Shown here: in pieces, positions 1 through 7,968 of the stretch
Position numbering within the stretch: position 1 is the first letter of the stretch
Layout: each line of letters starts with the position of its first letter
Assembly (NCBI RefSeq): GCF_900130025.1
Contig: NZ_FQXR01000021.1
Location: forward strand, 1 to 36,053
DNA from: Sporanaerobacter acetigenes DSM 13106
Lineage (GTDB): Bacteria > Bacillota > Clostridia > Tissierellales > Sporanaerobacteraceae
Reading direction: 5' to 3'
Length of the DNA: 36,053 nt
Made by a program: the position numbers and the translations under genes
The notes under the pieces: model-generated
What the model saw: only the letters and a program-made list of their open reading frames with translations
Told to the model about the DNA's origin: nothing
The model's database searches: none

Positions 1-28
1 TTTTTAAAGTTTCAAACTTAATAGTTAT

Positions 29-104
29 GCTGGTGTAGCTCAATTGGCAGAGCAACTGACTTGTAATCAGTAGGTTGGGGGTTCAAGTCCTCTCACCAGC
101 TCCA
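29..104 (+). tRNA. tRNA-Thr (anticodon TGT)
   Basis: A full cloverleaf is readable: acceptor stem GCTGGTG pairs with CACCAGC, the anticodon loop is CTTGTAA, the T-loop is GTTCAAGTCC, and CCA is encoded at 102-104. It is the first tRNA of a co-oriented array that probably continues upstream of the window. Confidence 0.97.
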
Positions 105-112
105 AATTATTA

Positions 113-198
113 GGAGGAGTTCCCGAGTTGGCCAAAGGGGACGGACTGTAAATCCGTTGGCTCAGCCTTCACTGGTTCGAATCCAGTCTCCTCCACCA
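113..198 (+). tRNA. tRNA-Tyr (anticodon GTA)
   Basis: A class II tRNA with a long variable arm. The acceptor stem is GGAGGAG/CTCCTCC, the anticodon loop is CTGTAAA, and CCA is encoded. It lies 8 nt after tRNA-Thr, so the two are surely cotranscribed. Confidence 0.97.
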
Positions 199-203
199 AA
201 TAT

Positions 204-277
204 GCGGGTGTAGCTCAGTGGTAGAGCCCCAGCCTTCCAAGCTGGTTGCGAGGGTCCGATTCCCTTCACCCGCTCCA
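204..277 (+). tRNA. tRNA-Gly (anticodon TCC)
   Basis: The acceptor stem is GCGGGTG/CACCCGC, the anticodon loop is CTTCCAA, and CCA is encoded. It sits 5 nt after tRNA-Tyr. Confidence 0.97.
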
Positions 278-285
278 AAAGACGA

Positions 286-362
286 GCACCTATAGCTCAG
301 TTGGATAGAGCAACGGACTTCTAATCCGTGTGCCGGGGGTTCGAATCCTCCTAGGTGCACCA
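286..362 (+). tRNA. tRNA-Arg (anticodon TCT)
   Basis: The acceptor stem is GCACCTA/TAGGTGC, the anticodon loop is CTTCTAA, and CCA is encoded. It is the fourth gene of the array. Confidence 0.97.
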
Positions 363-366
363 TTGT

Positions 367-443
367 TGGGATGTAGCCAAGCCGGTAAGGCACTAGACTT
401 TGACTCTAGCATTCCGCAGGTTCGAGTCCTGCCATCCCAGCCA
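367..443 (+). tRNA. tRNA-Gln (anticodon TTG)
   Basis: The acceptor stem is TGGGATG/CATCCCA with the U1-A72 pair typical of tRNA-Gln, the anticodon loop is CTTTGAC, and CCA is encoded. It directly precedes the first duplicated tRNA fragment. Confidence 0.96.
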
Positions 444-452
444 TTTAAATTT

Positions 453-583
453 TGACCCATTAGCTCAGGCGGTATAAGCAGAGAACCAAAATCGTGTATT
501 TCGATTTTGAGTGAATCGCTTAGTCCGAATTACTAATAGTCATTAAAGCAATAAAACAAATACTGCGATAAGTTTAAAAAAAA
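453..583 (+). repeat. tRNA-Lys 5' fragment plus insert (copy A)
   Basis: Positions 453-474 repeat the first 21 nt of the downstream tRNA-Lys (plus one upstream base) exactly. The sequence then leaves the tRNA inside the D-loop, just after GGTA. The insert starts with a 53-nt core (475-527) identical to positions 1353-1405 of copy B. It contains a perfect 8-bp hairpin (CAAAATCG 487-494 with CGATTTTG 502-509), an outer TAAGC/GCTTA pairing (475-479 with 518-522) and an alternative hairpin at 520-536. The second half is AT-rich and diverged from copy B. The intact tRNA-Lys begins 131 nt after the fragment. The fragment lacks anticodon, T-arm and 3' end, so it is not a tRNA. I know of no named element that matches. 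Confidence 0.85.
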
Positions 584-584
584 T

Positions 585-660
585 GACCCATTAGCTCAGG
601 CGGTAGAGCACCTGACTTTTAATCAGGGTGTCCGGCGTTCGAGTCGCCGATGGGTCACCA
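585..660 (+). tRNA. tRNA-Lys (anticodon TTT)
   Basis: The acceptor stem is GACCCAT/ATGGGTC, the anticodon loop is CTTTTAA, and CCA is encoded. Its first 21 nt are duplicated at 454-474, upstream of a roughly 110-nt insert. The intact gene itself appears functional. Confidence 0.97.
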
Positions 661-667
661 CTAATAT

Positions 668-758
668 GGAGAGGTACCGAAGAGGTCATAACGGGGCGGT
701 CTTGAAAACCGTTAGGGTCTTCCGGCCCACGTGGGTTCGAATCCCACCCTCTCCGCCA
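668..758 (+). tRNA. tRNA-Ser (anticodon TGA)
   Basis: A class II tRNA with a long variable arm. The acceptor stem is GGAGAGG/CCTCTCC, the anticodon loop is CTTGAAA, and CCA is encoded. Confidence 0.97.
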
Positions 759-770
759 TTTGAAAGATAT

Positions 771-861
771 GGAGAAGTACTCAAGCGGCTGAAGAGGCTC
801 CCCTGCTAAGGGAGTAGGTCCTTCACGGGGCGCGAGGGTTCAAATCCCTCCTTCTCCGCCA
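771..861 (+). tRNA. tRNA-Ser (anticodon GCT)
   Basis: A class II tRNA. The acceptor stem is GGAGAAG/CTTCTCC, the anticodon loop is CTGCTAA, and CCA is encoded. It is the second serine isoacceptor in the array. Confidence 0.97.
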
Positions 862-872
862 GTAGTTAGTTT

Positions 873-949
873 GGGCCTTTAGCTCAGTTGGTTAGAGCGT
901 CCGGCTCATAACCGGCAGGTCCGGGGTTCGAGTCCCTGAAGGCCCACCA
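873..949 (+). tRNA. tRNA with CAT anticodon (elongator Met or Ile2), copy 1
   Basis: The acceptor stem is GGGCCTT/AAGGCCC, the anticodon loop is CTCATAA, and CCA is encoded. A fully paired position 1-72 argues against an initiator tRNA. Whether it is elongator Met or lysidine-modified Ile2 cannot be settled by eye. An identical copy lies at 1248-1324. Confidence 0.93.
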
Positions 950-972
950 AACTTTTTATTGGTCTTGGCTAT

Positions 973-1047
973 AGGGGTGTAGTTCAGTGGTAGAACGTCG
1001 GTCTCCAAAACCGAATGTCGTGGGTTCGAGTCCTGCCACCCCTGCCA
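973..1047 (+). tRNA. tRNA-Trp (anticodon CCA)
   Basis: The acceptor stem is AGGGGTG/CACCCCT with G discriminator, the anticodon loop is CTCCAAA, and the 3' CCA is encoded at 1045-1047. Confidence 0.97.
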
Positions 1048-1067
1048 GCCTACATATTAAAAAATAG

Positions 1068-1143
1068 GGGCGCATAGCTCAGCTGGGAGAGCACCTGCCT
1101 TACAAGCAGGGGGTCATAGGTTCGAGCCCTATTGCGCCCACCA
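1068..1143 (+). tRNA. tRNA-Val (anticodon TAC)
   Basis: The acceptor stem is GGGCGCA/TGCGCCC, the anticodon loop is CTTACAA, and CCA is encoded. Confidence 0.97.
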
Positions 1144-1156
1144 AATTAAACCTAAA

Positions 1157-1233
<77 letters not shown>

Positions 1234-1247
1234 AATTAGACCTATAG

Positions 1248-1324
1248 GGGCCTTTAGCTCAGTTGGTTAGAGCGTCCGGCTCATAACCGGCAGGTCCGGG
1301 GTTCGAGTCCCTGAAGGCCCACCA
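1248..1324 (+). tRNA. tRNA with CAT anticodon (elongator Met or Ile2), copy 2
   Basis: Identical over its full length to the tRNA at 873-949, so the array contains a perfect paralogous pair. CCA is encoded at 1322-1324. Confidence 0.93.
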
Positions 1325-1328
1325 TTAT

Positions 1329-1460
1329 TTAGCCCAGATAGCTCAGTCGGTATAAGCAGAGAACCAAAATCGTGTATTTCGATTTTGAGTGAATCGCTTA
1401 GTCCGCGTTGCTAGGGTATGATTAGTAGATAAAATTTCATACTGCTGTAGTGTGAAAAAA
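1329..1460 (+). repeat. tRNA-Phe 5' fragment plus insert (copy B)
   Basis: Positions 1329-1352 repeat exactly the first 21 nt of the downstream tRNA-Phe plus three upstream bases, then break off after GGTA in the D-loop, the same point as copy A. The 53-nt core 1353-1405 is identical to 475-527. It includes the CAAAATCG/CGATTTTG hairpin (1365-1372 with 1380-1387). The second half differs from copy A but keeps length and a hairpin CTTAGT/GCTAGG (1397-1402 with 1410-1415). A further 6-bp stem joins 1416-1421 to 1437-1442. The period to the intact tRNA is 132 nt, against 131 for copy A. Confidence 0.85.
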
Positions 1461-1463
1461 TTA

Positions 1464-1539
1464 GCCCAGATAGCTCAGTCGGTAGAGCAGGGGACTGAAA
1501 ATCCCCGTGTCGGTGGTTCGATTCCGCCTCTGGGCACCA
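1464..1539 (+). tRNA. tRNA-Phe (anticodon GAA)
   Basis: The acceptor stem is GCCCAGA/TCTGGGC, the anticodon loop is CTGAAAA, and CCA is encoded. It is the last tRNA of the array and is followed by a terminator. Its 5' 21 nt are duplicated upstream at 1332-1352. Confidence 0.97.
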
Positions 1540-1546
1540 TTTATAT

Positions 1547-1592
1547 AAAAAAACAGTAGATAACTGCAGGAAAGTTATCTACTGTTTTTTTA
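1547..1592. terminator. Bidirectional terminator of tRNA array and exonuclease gene
   Basis: A 13-bp perfect stem, ACAGTAGATAACT (1553-1565) with AGTTATCTACTGT (1573-1585), has A-runs before and T-runs after, so it can stop transcription in both directions. The stop codon of the minus-strand gene (1579-1581) lies inside the stem. Confidence 0.9.
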
Positions 1593-2562
1593 ACAATTCA
1601 TAAATTATATTTTTAATATTATCTATGATGAAAATCTTTTCTATTTGAATCAACAATATGTTTTCAGGAAGATTGTATATTGTATTGTCCTTTATATCTA
1701 ACTTTGGCTCGAAATTTTCTAAATTTACATAAATGCATTTTTTCAGATTTGATAGAATACCATGTTCTATTTGAAATTGAATCCTTAACATACCTTTTTT
1801 TGGCTTCCAATTCAAATTATAGCTATTTTTATAGACTATTATTGGTTCTTTCGGAAATTTGTCAGTTACACAATTTATATTTATTATGTCATTAGATATT
1901 TGAAAATTTTTTATCGTGATTTTTAGGCATTTGTTCTTAGTATCCTCATATGGTATTTGAATAGTACTTTTCTCTTTGATTACATCCAGTATTTTTAGAA
2001 TATAAGGTAAATAATATATATCATCATAATTGTGTTTTAAAATTAGTTTTTTGCTTTGTTCATTTTTGTTATTTATATAGTCATAGAAAAGCGAAATACA
2101 TTCACCTCCAGACAATTCATCATCTCTATTTATATTCAAGTATTTTTCAATAGATTTAAGTTTTAAATTTTCAATTTCAAATAAATATTTGTTATTTTTC
2201 ACTATTTTATATATATCAATTGATTTGGATATGGGTATCTCATAGTCGATATTATATTTTTTGTATTTATGATTTAAAAAAGGTATATCAAAGGAATCAC
2301 CATTAAAGTTAATTATGTAATTGGGATTTTCAAATTCAGGTATTAAAGTTCTAAGCAGTACAATTTCTTCATCTATAGATTCTAAAATATATTGTTTTAA
2401 TGTATATTCTTCATCGTTACATGAAAGAATTCCAACTAAATAGACAGTATCATTTTTTCTACTAAATCCTGTAGTTTCTATATCAAAAAAACAAATTTTT
2501 GAGTCTTTAAAATATTTTTTTAAATCCAAATTATATTGAACATTGCTGTACAAAATATCCAT
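1579..2562 (-). CDS. YprB-like ribonuclease H-fold 3'-5' exonuclease
   Basis: A 327-residue cytoplasmic protein with a DnaQ-type exonuclease domain in its first 190 residues. Exo I is FDIETTG (Asp27, Glu29), Exo II is the NFNGDSFDIPFL stretch near residue 85, and Exo III is HNYDDIYYL near residue 178, so all four acidic metal ligands are present. This arrangement matches the YprB RNase H-like family of Firmicutes, probably a nuclease acting on nucleic acid ends; the substrate is unknown. The C-terminal 130 residues have no motif I recognise. The start follows an AAAGGAG site. It converges on the tRNA array and shares its terminator. Confidence 0.85.
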   Translation of the reverse strand: MDILYSNVQYNLDLKKYFKDSKICFFDIETTGFSRKNDTVYLVGILSCNDEEYTLKQYILESIDEEIVLLRTLIPEFENPNYIINFNGDSFDIPFLNHKYKKYNIDYEIPISKSIDIYKIVKNNKYLFEIENLKLKSIEKYLNINRDDELSGGECISLFYDYINNKNEQSKKLILKHNYDDIYYLPYILKILDVIKEKSTIQIPYEDTKNKCLKITIKNFQISNDIININCVTDKFPKEPIIVYKNSYNLNWKPKKGMLRIQFQIEHGILSNLKKCIYVNLENFEPKLDIKDNTIYNLPENILLIQIEKIFIIDNIKNIIYELLKKQ

Positions 2563-2689
2563 TGTTTATTCTCCTTTACTTTTAACCATGATATAATAGA
2601 ATAAGGATTTTTTATGAATACAAATGTGATTATTATTAAATTATATATATTAATTAAGATAAAATCAAATGGCAGGGGAGGTATTTCTC

Positions 2690-4291
2690 GTGAATTTTGA
2701 TGCATTAAAATATAGATATCCGTCTAGAAGAATGGTTGTACTTGGCAACAATGGGATGGTAGCTACAAGTCAGGCATTAGCAGCTCAAGCAGGATTAGAT
2801 ATTTTAAAAAAAGGTGGGAATGCAATAGATGCAGCTATTGCTACAGCAGCATGTTTAACTGTAGTAGAGCCTACATCAAATGGAGTAGGTGGAGATGCAT
2901 TTGCTATTGTTTGGGAAAAGGATAAAATTTACGGTCTTAATTCTAGTGGATTTGCTCCACAAGGTTTATCAATAGATAAACTGAAGGATAAAGGGCACAG
3001 AAAAATGCCAATTTATGGTTTTGAACCTATAACGGTACCAGGAATCCCTTATGCATGGAGAGAGTTGTCTAAACGTTTTGGAAAGTTAGAACTTAAAGAT
3101 GTATTTAAACCAGCAATAAACTATGCAATAGAAGGATTTCCAGTGTCGCCTGTAGTATCCAAAAACTGGGGAAAAGGATTTGAAAAATATTTAAGTGAAT
3201 TAAAAGGTGAAGAATTTGATAGCTTTTTTAAAACTTTCACAAGAGATGGTCAAACCCCTAAGCCAGGTGAAATTTGGAAAAACGAGGATTTAGGGAATAC
3301 TTTGCTAGAGTTGGCAGAAACGGATTGTCTTTCTTTTTATGAAGGAGATATAGGAGAAAAAATTGATAAATTTTCGAAAAAGTTTGATGGATATATAAGA
3401 AAAAAAGATTTACTCGAATATAAAGCAGAATGGGTAGAGCCTATTAGCATAAACTATAGAGGTTATGATGTCTGGGAATTGCCTCCAAATACTCATGGGC
3501 TAGTAGTTCTTATGGCTTTAAATATTCTAAATAATTTTCAACTATCTTACGAAGATTCATTATCATATCATGTAATTGTTGAAGCAATGAAGCTTGCTTA
3601 TGTAGATGGGTTAAAATACATAACAGATGCAAATAAAATGGAGATTCCCATTGAAAAATTCTTGTCTAAAGAGTATGGTAGCGAAAGAGCTAAATTAATC
3701 ACAAAAGATGCTATTCATCCCCATTATGGTAATCCTGATTTAGGAGGAACTGTTTATCTTGCTGCAGCTGATGGAGAAGGAAATATGATAAGCTATATTC
3801 AAAGCAATTACATGGGATTTGGTTCTGGTCTTGTGGTGCCAGGTACCGGCATTAGTTTACACAATAGAGGCTGTACTTTTTCACTTAATCCAAATGATGC
3901 AAATTGTCTGGAACCAGGCAAAAAGACTTATCATACAATAATACCGGGATTTTTAGGGAAAGATAAGGAAGCTATAGGACCTTTTGGTGTAATGGGTGCA
4001 TATATGCAGCCCCAAGGACATGTTCAAGTTGTTACTAATTTAATTGACTTTAATCACAATCCTCAAGAAGCTTTGGACAGACCTAGATGGCAGTGGATAG
4101 AAGATAAAAAGGTGTTAGTAGAACCTGATTTTCCACTAAACATAAAAGAGGAACTAATAAAATTTGGTCATGAAGTTGAATATTCAGATGATGTAGGAAG
4201 CTTTGGCAGAGGTCAAATAATACTAAAAAATGGTAGGACACTAATGGGAGGAACTGAGCCAAGAGCTGACGGTATAGTAGCACCTTGGTAA
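2690..4291 (+). CDS. Gamma-glutamyltransferase / glutathione hydrolase-like proenzyme (YwrD type)
   Basis: The protein has about 533 residues and is a member of the Ntn-hydrolase gamma-glutamyltranspeptidase family, which self-cleaves before a catalytic Thr. The N-terminal half has the family signature NAIDAAIATAACLTVVEP followed by GVGGDAFAIV. The predicted nucleophile is Thr354 in LGGTVYLAAAD, and later glycine-rich turns (GMG-like SGLVVPGTG) also fit. No signal peptide is seen, so it should stay in the cytoplasm like B. subtilis YwrD, unlike secreted Ggt. I chose GTG 2690 because AGGGGAGG (2674-2681) sits 8 nt before it; an in-frame ATG at 2669 lies upstream of that site. The true substrate is unknown. 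The next gene starts 22 nt downstream, so both may be cotranscribed. Confidence 0.9.
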   Translation: MNFDALKYRYPSRRMVVLGNNGMVATSQALAAQAGLDILKKGGNAIDAAIATAACLTVVEPTSNGVGGDAFAIVWEKDKIYGLNSSGFAPQGLSIDKLKDKGHRKMPIYGFEPITVPGIPYAWRELSKRFGKLELKDVFKPAINYAIEGFPVSPVVSKNWGKGFEKYLSELKGEEFDSFFKTFTRDGQTPKPGEIWKNEDLGNTLLELAETDCLSFYEGDIGEKIDKFSKKFDGYIRKKDLLEYKAEWVEPISINYRGYDVWELPPNTHGLVVLMALNILNNFQLSYEDSLSYHVIVEAMKLAYVDGLKYITDANKMEIPIEKFLSKEYGSERAKLITKDAIHPHYGNPDLGGTVYLAAADGEGNMISYIQSNYMGFGSGLVVPGTGISLHNRGCTFSLNPNDANCLEPGKKTYHTIIPGFLGKDKEAIGPFGVMGAYMQPQGHVQVVTNLIDFNHNPQEALDRPRWQWIEDKKVLVEPDFPLNIKEELIKFGHEVEYSDDVGSFGRGQIILKNGRTLMGGTEPRADGIVAPW

Positions 4292-4313
4292 GAATTTTGA
4301 AAGGAGAAAAACT

Positions 4314-5798
4314 ATGATTACAAAATTTGACATAGAAAATATAAAAAAATTAGATAAAACGGAAGTTGAAGAACTTGGGAATGATGATTTAACTCAAATT
4401 ATATCTTATTTAAATAATAGACAAATAGAAAAAGTAGGTACTATGTCTTTATATGATTCTATTTTAGGATATATAGATATAATGGAATTGCTAGAAGAAA
4501 ATAATATTATAGAAAACATTCAGTCAGGAAATGAAAAAAAACTTATCATGGATAATTACAAAAAACTAATGGAGACAGTTAAAAATATTGATGAAAAAAT
4601 AAAGAAAAAGATAGATGATATAGAACGTGTAAGAGTTTTGAGAACCAGCTTAAACAATTTATCCAACGATTTAGAACCTTACTTAGTAGAAGTATCTTAT
4701 GTTGAAGAAATAGTTGACTATTATTTAACAAAAAATTTAGCAGAAAAGGAATTAAAAAATGAAAATTTAGATCAAAGGCAGTTAAGCAAATTGCTCATAG
4801 ATATTACAAATTATGTTACAGAAGATATTAAAGATTATTATATTTTTAATGAAAAAATTTCCACTATAATAGGCATGCTCCCTTTTAGAATTACAAAAGA
4901 AAGATTTTTTGAAATAATAGAAAATAGTTTAAATAGAAGCTTATCTAATGTGTCAAAAACTTATATTGATTATGAAATTAAAAATTATAAAAAGACATTT
5001 AATGGATCTATGGAATCTTCTTATGGAATAGCATATGATGATTATTTTAGAAGAGTTCAAGAGTTGAAATATGAGGAATTAAAAGGAATGGATTTAGATG
5101 AGCTTTCTAAAATTTCTCAAAAAACTAAAGAGTTGTATAGTGAAATGGAAGAGCTGAACTCCATTATGAAAAACATGGGAATACTTACAAATAAATTAAT
5201 GGCAGTTTTCTTGATCAATTCCAATATAGATAATTTTGAAATTGACGAAAATATTTTAGCAAAATGGGGGGAATGTTTAAAATCAGATAAAAGTGGAAGT
5301 ATTGAATTAAGAAAAACAATTAACAAAGAGCTTTCCATTTTACAAAAAGATATATTTGAAACTAATGAATTGTTAGAAAAAGTTAGTTATGAGGCCGTTG
5401 ATAGACCAGATTTAATAGATGAAAAACTTAATGATGAATTACTTCTTACTAAAAAGGTTCTTAGTTATTATAATGACTTTTCTTTTTTGAGAGAAGATAT
5501 ACTTCTATATGATGGATTTGATAGCATAGAAATAGTAGAAAAAAATTATTTAGATGAATTATTAAATAATTTCACTCAATATCTAAATAGGAATATTTCA
5601 ACTATGACTAATCTAGAGAGAAAAATTAGAATGAGAAGATTGCTATCTAGTATGGAATTTCCTTTTGAAAAGCCAGAAGATTTTATGGATTATATACAAG
5701 TTTCACTAGATCCAAGAATTACAAGTAAAGAAGAAATATTAGTTTCTATGAAGAGTTTATACTATTTGATAAATATGGACGAATTATATGAAGATTAG
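4314..5798 (+). CDS. Hypothetical helical protein, 494 residues
   Basis: I do not recognise this protein. It is highly charged, rich in Lys, Glu, Asp, Leu and Ile, and reads as almost all alpha-helix with several probable coiled-coil stretches (about residues 60-110 and 260-300). It has no membrane segment, signal peptide or cysteine pattern. An AAAGGAG site precedes the ATG, and the gene follows the glutamyltransferase-like gene closely, so it is probably in the same transcript. A structural or scaffold role is only a guess. Confidence 0.85.
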   Translation: MITKFDIENIKKLDKTEVEELGNDDLTQIISYLNNRQIEKVGTMSLYDSILGYIDIMELLEENNIIENIQSGNEKKLIMDNYKKLMETVKNIDEKIKKKIDDIERVRVLRTSLNNLSNDLEPYLVEVSYVEEIVDYYLTKNLAEKELKNENLDQRQLSKLLIDITNYVTEDIKDYYIFNEKISTIIGMLPFRITKERFFEIIENSLNRSLSNVSKTYIDYEIKNYKKTFNGSMESSYGIAYDDYFRRVQELKYEELKGMDLDELSKISQKTKELYSEMEELNSIMKNMGILTNKLMAVFLINSNIDNFEIDENILAKWGECLKSDKSGSIELRKTINKELSILQKDIFETNELLEKVSYEAVDRPDLIDEKLNDELLLTKKVLSYYNDFSFLREDILLYDGFDSIEIVEKNYLDELLNNFTQYLNRNISTMTNLERKIRMRRLLSSMEFPFEKPEDFMDYIQVSLDPRITSKEEILVSMKSLYYLINMDELYED

Positions 5799-5879
5799 GA
5801 TTTTATTGTAATGTTTTTTTGTTATATTATCCTTCCAATATGTCAATAATATACTAATGACGATTGGAGGGGTTTTTTT

Positions 5880-6887
5880 ATGTACAAGATTGGGATACCA
5901 AGAGGCATGCTTTTTTATGATTATTATCCTCTGTGGGCTGAATTTTTTAAGGAGCTTGGAGCTGAAGTAATTGTATCTCCAAAGACCAATAAAGATATAC
6001 TAAATAGTGGAGTTCTTAACTGTGTAGATGAATCTTGTCTTCCAGTAAAAGTTTTTCATGGTCATGCAGATTATTTAAAAGATAAAGTAGATTATATATT
6101 TATACCTAAAATGATCAGTATTCGAAAACTGGAATATTGTTGCCCTAAAATTTTAGGACTTCCTGATATGGTGAGATTTTCTATAGCGGATTTACCCCCT
6201 ATAATTGATACAACTATAAATTTAAGAAAGATTAACTATACTAGTTCAAAATATAAAAAAGCTGTTTATGAAGCTGGAAAATATATAACCCAAAATAAAT
6301 CTAAAATAAGAAATGCTTATAAAAAGGCTTGGGAATCTTATGAAAGATATTTATATCTCCTAAGTAAAGGAGTAATTCCTATAGAAGCAGTTAAGATGTA
6401 CAACAAGACCTTTGTAGATTTAAATTACAACTCAAAAAACCATGATATGAGTATCATGGTTGTAGGACATCCTTACAATATTTATGATGAGTATCTTAAT
6501 ATGAATCTTATTTCAAAATTAATTAACAATAGAATAAAGGTTATGACACCTGAAATGGTTAGTAAAGATGAGATAATATATTATTCTAATCAATTGCCCA
6601 AGAGAATGTTTTGGACTTATGGAAGACGAATAGTAGGTTCAGCCTTTAGTCTTATAGAAAAAGATGAAGTGGAAGGAATAATATATTTATCATCTTTTGG
6701 ATGCGGAATAGATTCTATACTCATAGATTTAATAGAAAGGAAAGCTAAAAGCAAAGGAGTACCATTTACCCTTCTTACACTGGATGAACAAACAGGAGAA
6801 GCTGGGATAGATACTAGAATAGAAGCTTTTATAGATATGATGAAATGGAGGAATAAAGATGATTGTGACATTTCCACATTTAGGTAA
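5880..6887 (+). CDS. Acyl-CoA dehydratase activase-related protein (DUF2229 type)
   Basis: The protein has 335 residues. The N-terminus (MYKIGIPRGMLFYDYYPLW) and the Cys-containing segments DESCLPVKVFHGH, YCCPK and FGCGIDS match the DUF2229 part of large clostridial activases related to 2-hydroxyacyl-CoA dehydratase. The cysteines could hold an iron-sulfur cluster. It is the first gene of a three-gene set: the next ORF overlaps it by 29 nt and the third is the ATPase. In many Clostridia these modules are fused in one protein of well over 1000 residues; here they are separate. The start follows GGAGGGG. The physiological substrate is not evident. Confidence 0.85.
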   Translation: MYKIGIPRGMLFYDYYPLWAEFFKELGAEVIVSPKTNKDILNSGVLNCVDESCLPVKVFHGHADYLKDKVDYIFIPKMISIRKLEYCCPKILGLPDMVRFSIADLPPIIDTTINLRKINYTSSKYKKAVYEAGKYITQNKSKIRNAYKKAWESYERYLYLLSKGVIPIEAVKMYNKTFVDLNYNSKNHDMSIMVVGHPYNIYDEYLNMNLISKLINNRIKVMTPEMVSKDEIIYYSNQLPKRMFWTYGRRIVGSAFSLIEKDEVEGIIYLSSFGCGIDSILIDLIERKAKSKGVPFTLLTLDEQTGEAGIDTRIEAFIDMMKWRNKDDCDISTFR

Positions 6888-7968
6888 TGTATATATTGCT
6901 GGGAAAGCATTTTTAGAAGAACTGGGTCAAGAAGTAATACCGCCTCCAAGATGTAGTTCTAAAACTTTGGAAATAGGCACAAAATATTCTCCAGAAAATA
7001 TGTGCTTACCCTTTAAAGTTAATATTGGAAATTATATTGAAAGCATTGAAAGAGGTGCAGATACTATTCTCATAACTGGAAGTTGTGGGCCTTGTAGATT
7101 TGGATATTATTCTGTGTTAGAGCAAAATATATTATGGGATTTAGGATATGATGTAGAAATGATAGTGTTTGATCCTATATATGAAGGATTAGATAAATTA
7201 AAAGAAGGGCTTTCAAAGGCTTTAAATATTAAAAGTTATAAAGATGTAATAAAGGCTGGCAAACTTGGATGGAAACTTATTCAAAAAGCAGATTATTTAA
7301 CTCAATTATCAAATGAAAAAAGGGCTTATGCAATAGATAGTTATGAAGTGGACGCTATGATGGAGGAATACTATAAAGATACAGAAAATACTTTTGGGGC
7401 AGAAAAAATGCTTAAGCTAATGGATGAAGTCGAGTATAGCCTTAAAAGTATTCCAATAGATAAAAGTAAGAATCCTATAAAGATAGGGATTATTGGAGAA
7501 ATATATACAATTATTGAACCTTTTGTAAATTTAGAAGTAGAAAAGAAATTAGGCCATATGGGAGTTTATGTGGAAAAAAGTTTGACTCCTACTAAATGGG
7601 TTAATCATCATGTCACTAGTTTCCCATTTGGTTCTAAAGAAGAAAATATGAAATATAAATTGGCAAAGCCCTATTTGTCTACATTAGTTGGAGGTCACGG
7701 AAGAGAAACTGTAGGAAGTGCTGTTTATTATGCAAAACAAGGATTTGATGGAGTTATCCAACTTTTACCTTTGAATTGTATGCCAGAGATAGTCGCCAAA
7801 AGCATATTGCCCCAAGTGCAGAAAGATTACAATATTCCAATTATGACTTTAGTATTAGATGAAATGACTGGAGAGGCTGGGTATTTAACAAGGTTAGAAG
7901 CCTTTGTTGATTTGCTTACAAGAAGAAGGGAGGAAAGAAAAGTTGGAGAATTATTATTTGGGTGTTGA
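6859..7968 (+). CDS. HgdB/BcrC-like 2-hydroxyacyl-CoA dehydratase-related subunit
   Basis: The protein has 369 residues. The fold family is that of the iron-sulfur subunits of 2-hydroxyglutaryl-CoA dehydratase and benzoyl-CoA reductase. Cysteines lie in positions expected for cluster binding: ENMCLPFK (about residue 53), GSCGPCRFG (about residue 75-78) and LNCMPEIVAKS (about residue 305). Both this protein and the preceding one end in a similar TLDEQTGEAG / VLDEMTGEAG segment, which suggests they are distant paralogues forming a heterodimer. GGAGG precedes the ATG. It overlaps both neighbours, so translation is coupled. Confidence 0.85.
   Translation: MIVTFPHLGNVYIAGKAFLEELGQEVIPPPRCSSKTLEIGTKYSPENMCLPFKVNIGNYIESIERGADTILITGSCGPCRFGYYSVLEQNILWDLGYDVEMIVFDPIYEGLDKLKEGLSKALNIKSYKDVIKAGKLGWKLIQKADYLTQLSNEKRAYAIDSYEVDAMMEEYYKDTENTFGAEKMLKLMDEVEYSLKSIPIDKSKNPIKIGIIGEIYTIIEPFVNLEVEKKLGHMGVYVEKSLTPTKWVNHHVTSFPFGSKEENMKYKLAKPYLSTLVGGHGRETVGSAVYYAKQGFDGVIQLLPLNCMPEIVAKSILPQVQKDYNIPIMTLVLDEMTGEAGYLTRLEAFVDLLTRRREERKVGELLFGC

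Noticed and set aside
169-393. A 74-codon minus-strand frame over the tRNA array
   Set aside because: It is antisense to Tyr, Gly, Arg and Gln tRNAs and has no ribosome site; tRNA sequence explains its base composition.
454-536. The tRNA-linked inserts as T-box leaders or group I introns
   Set aside because: No amino-acid gene follows, no T-box antiterminator sequence is seen, and a break in the D-loop with duplicated 5' end does not fit intron splicing.
5799-5879. Terminator or promoter between the helical protein and the activase operon
   Set aside because: The AT-rich gap has T-runs but no stable stem or well-spaced -35/-10 pair; only the ribosome site GGAGGGG is clear.
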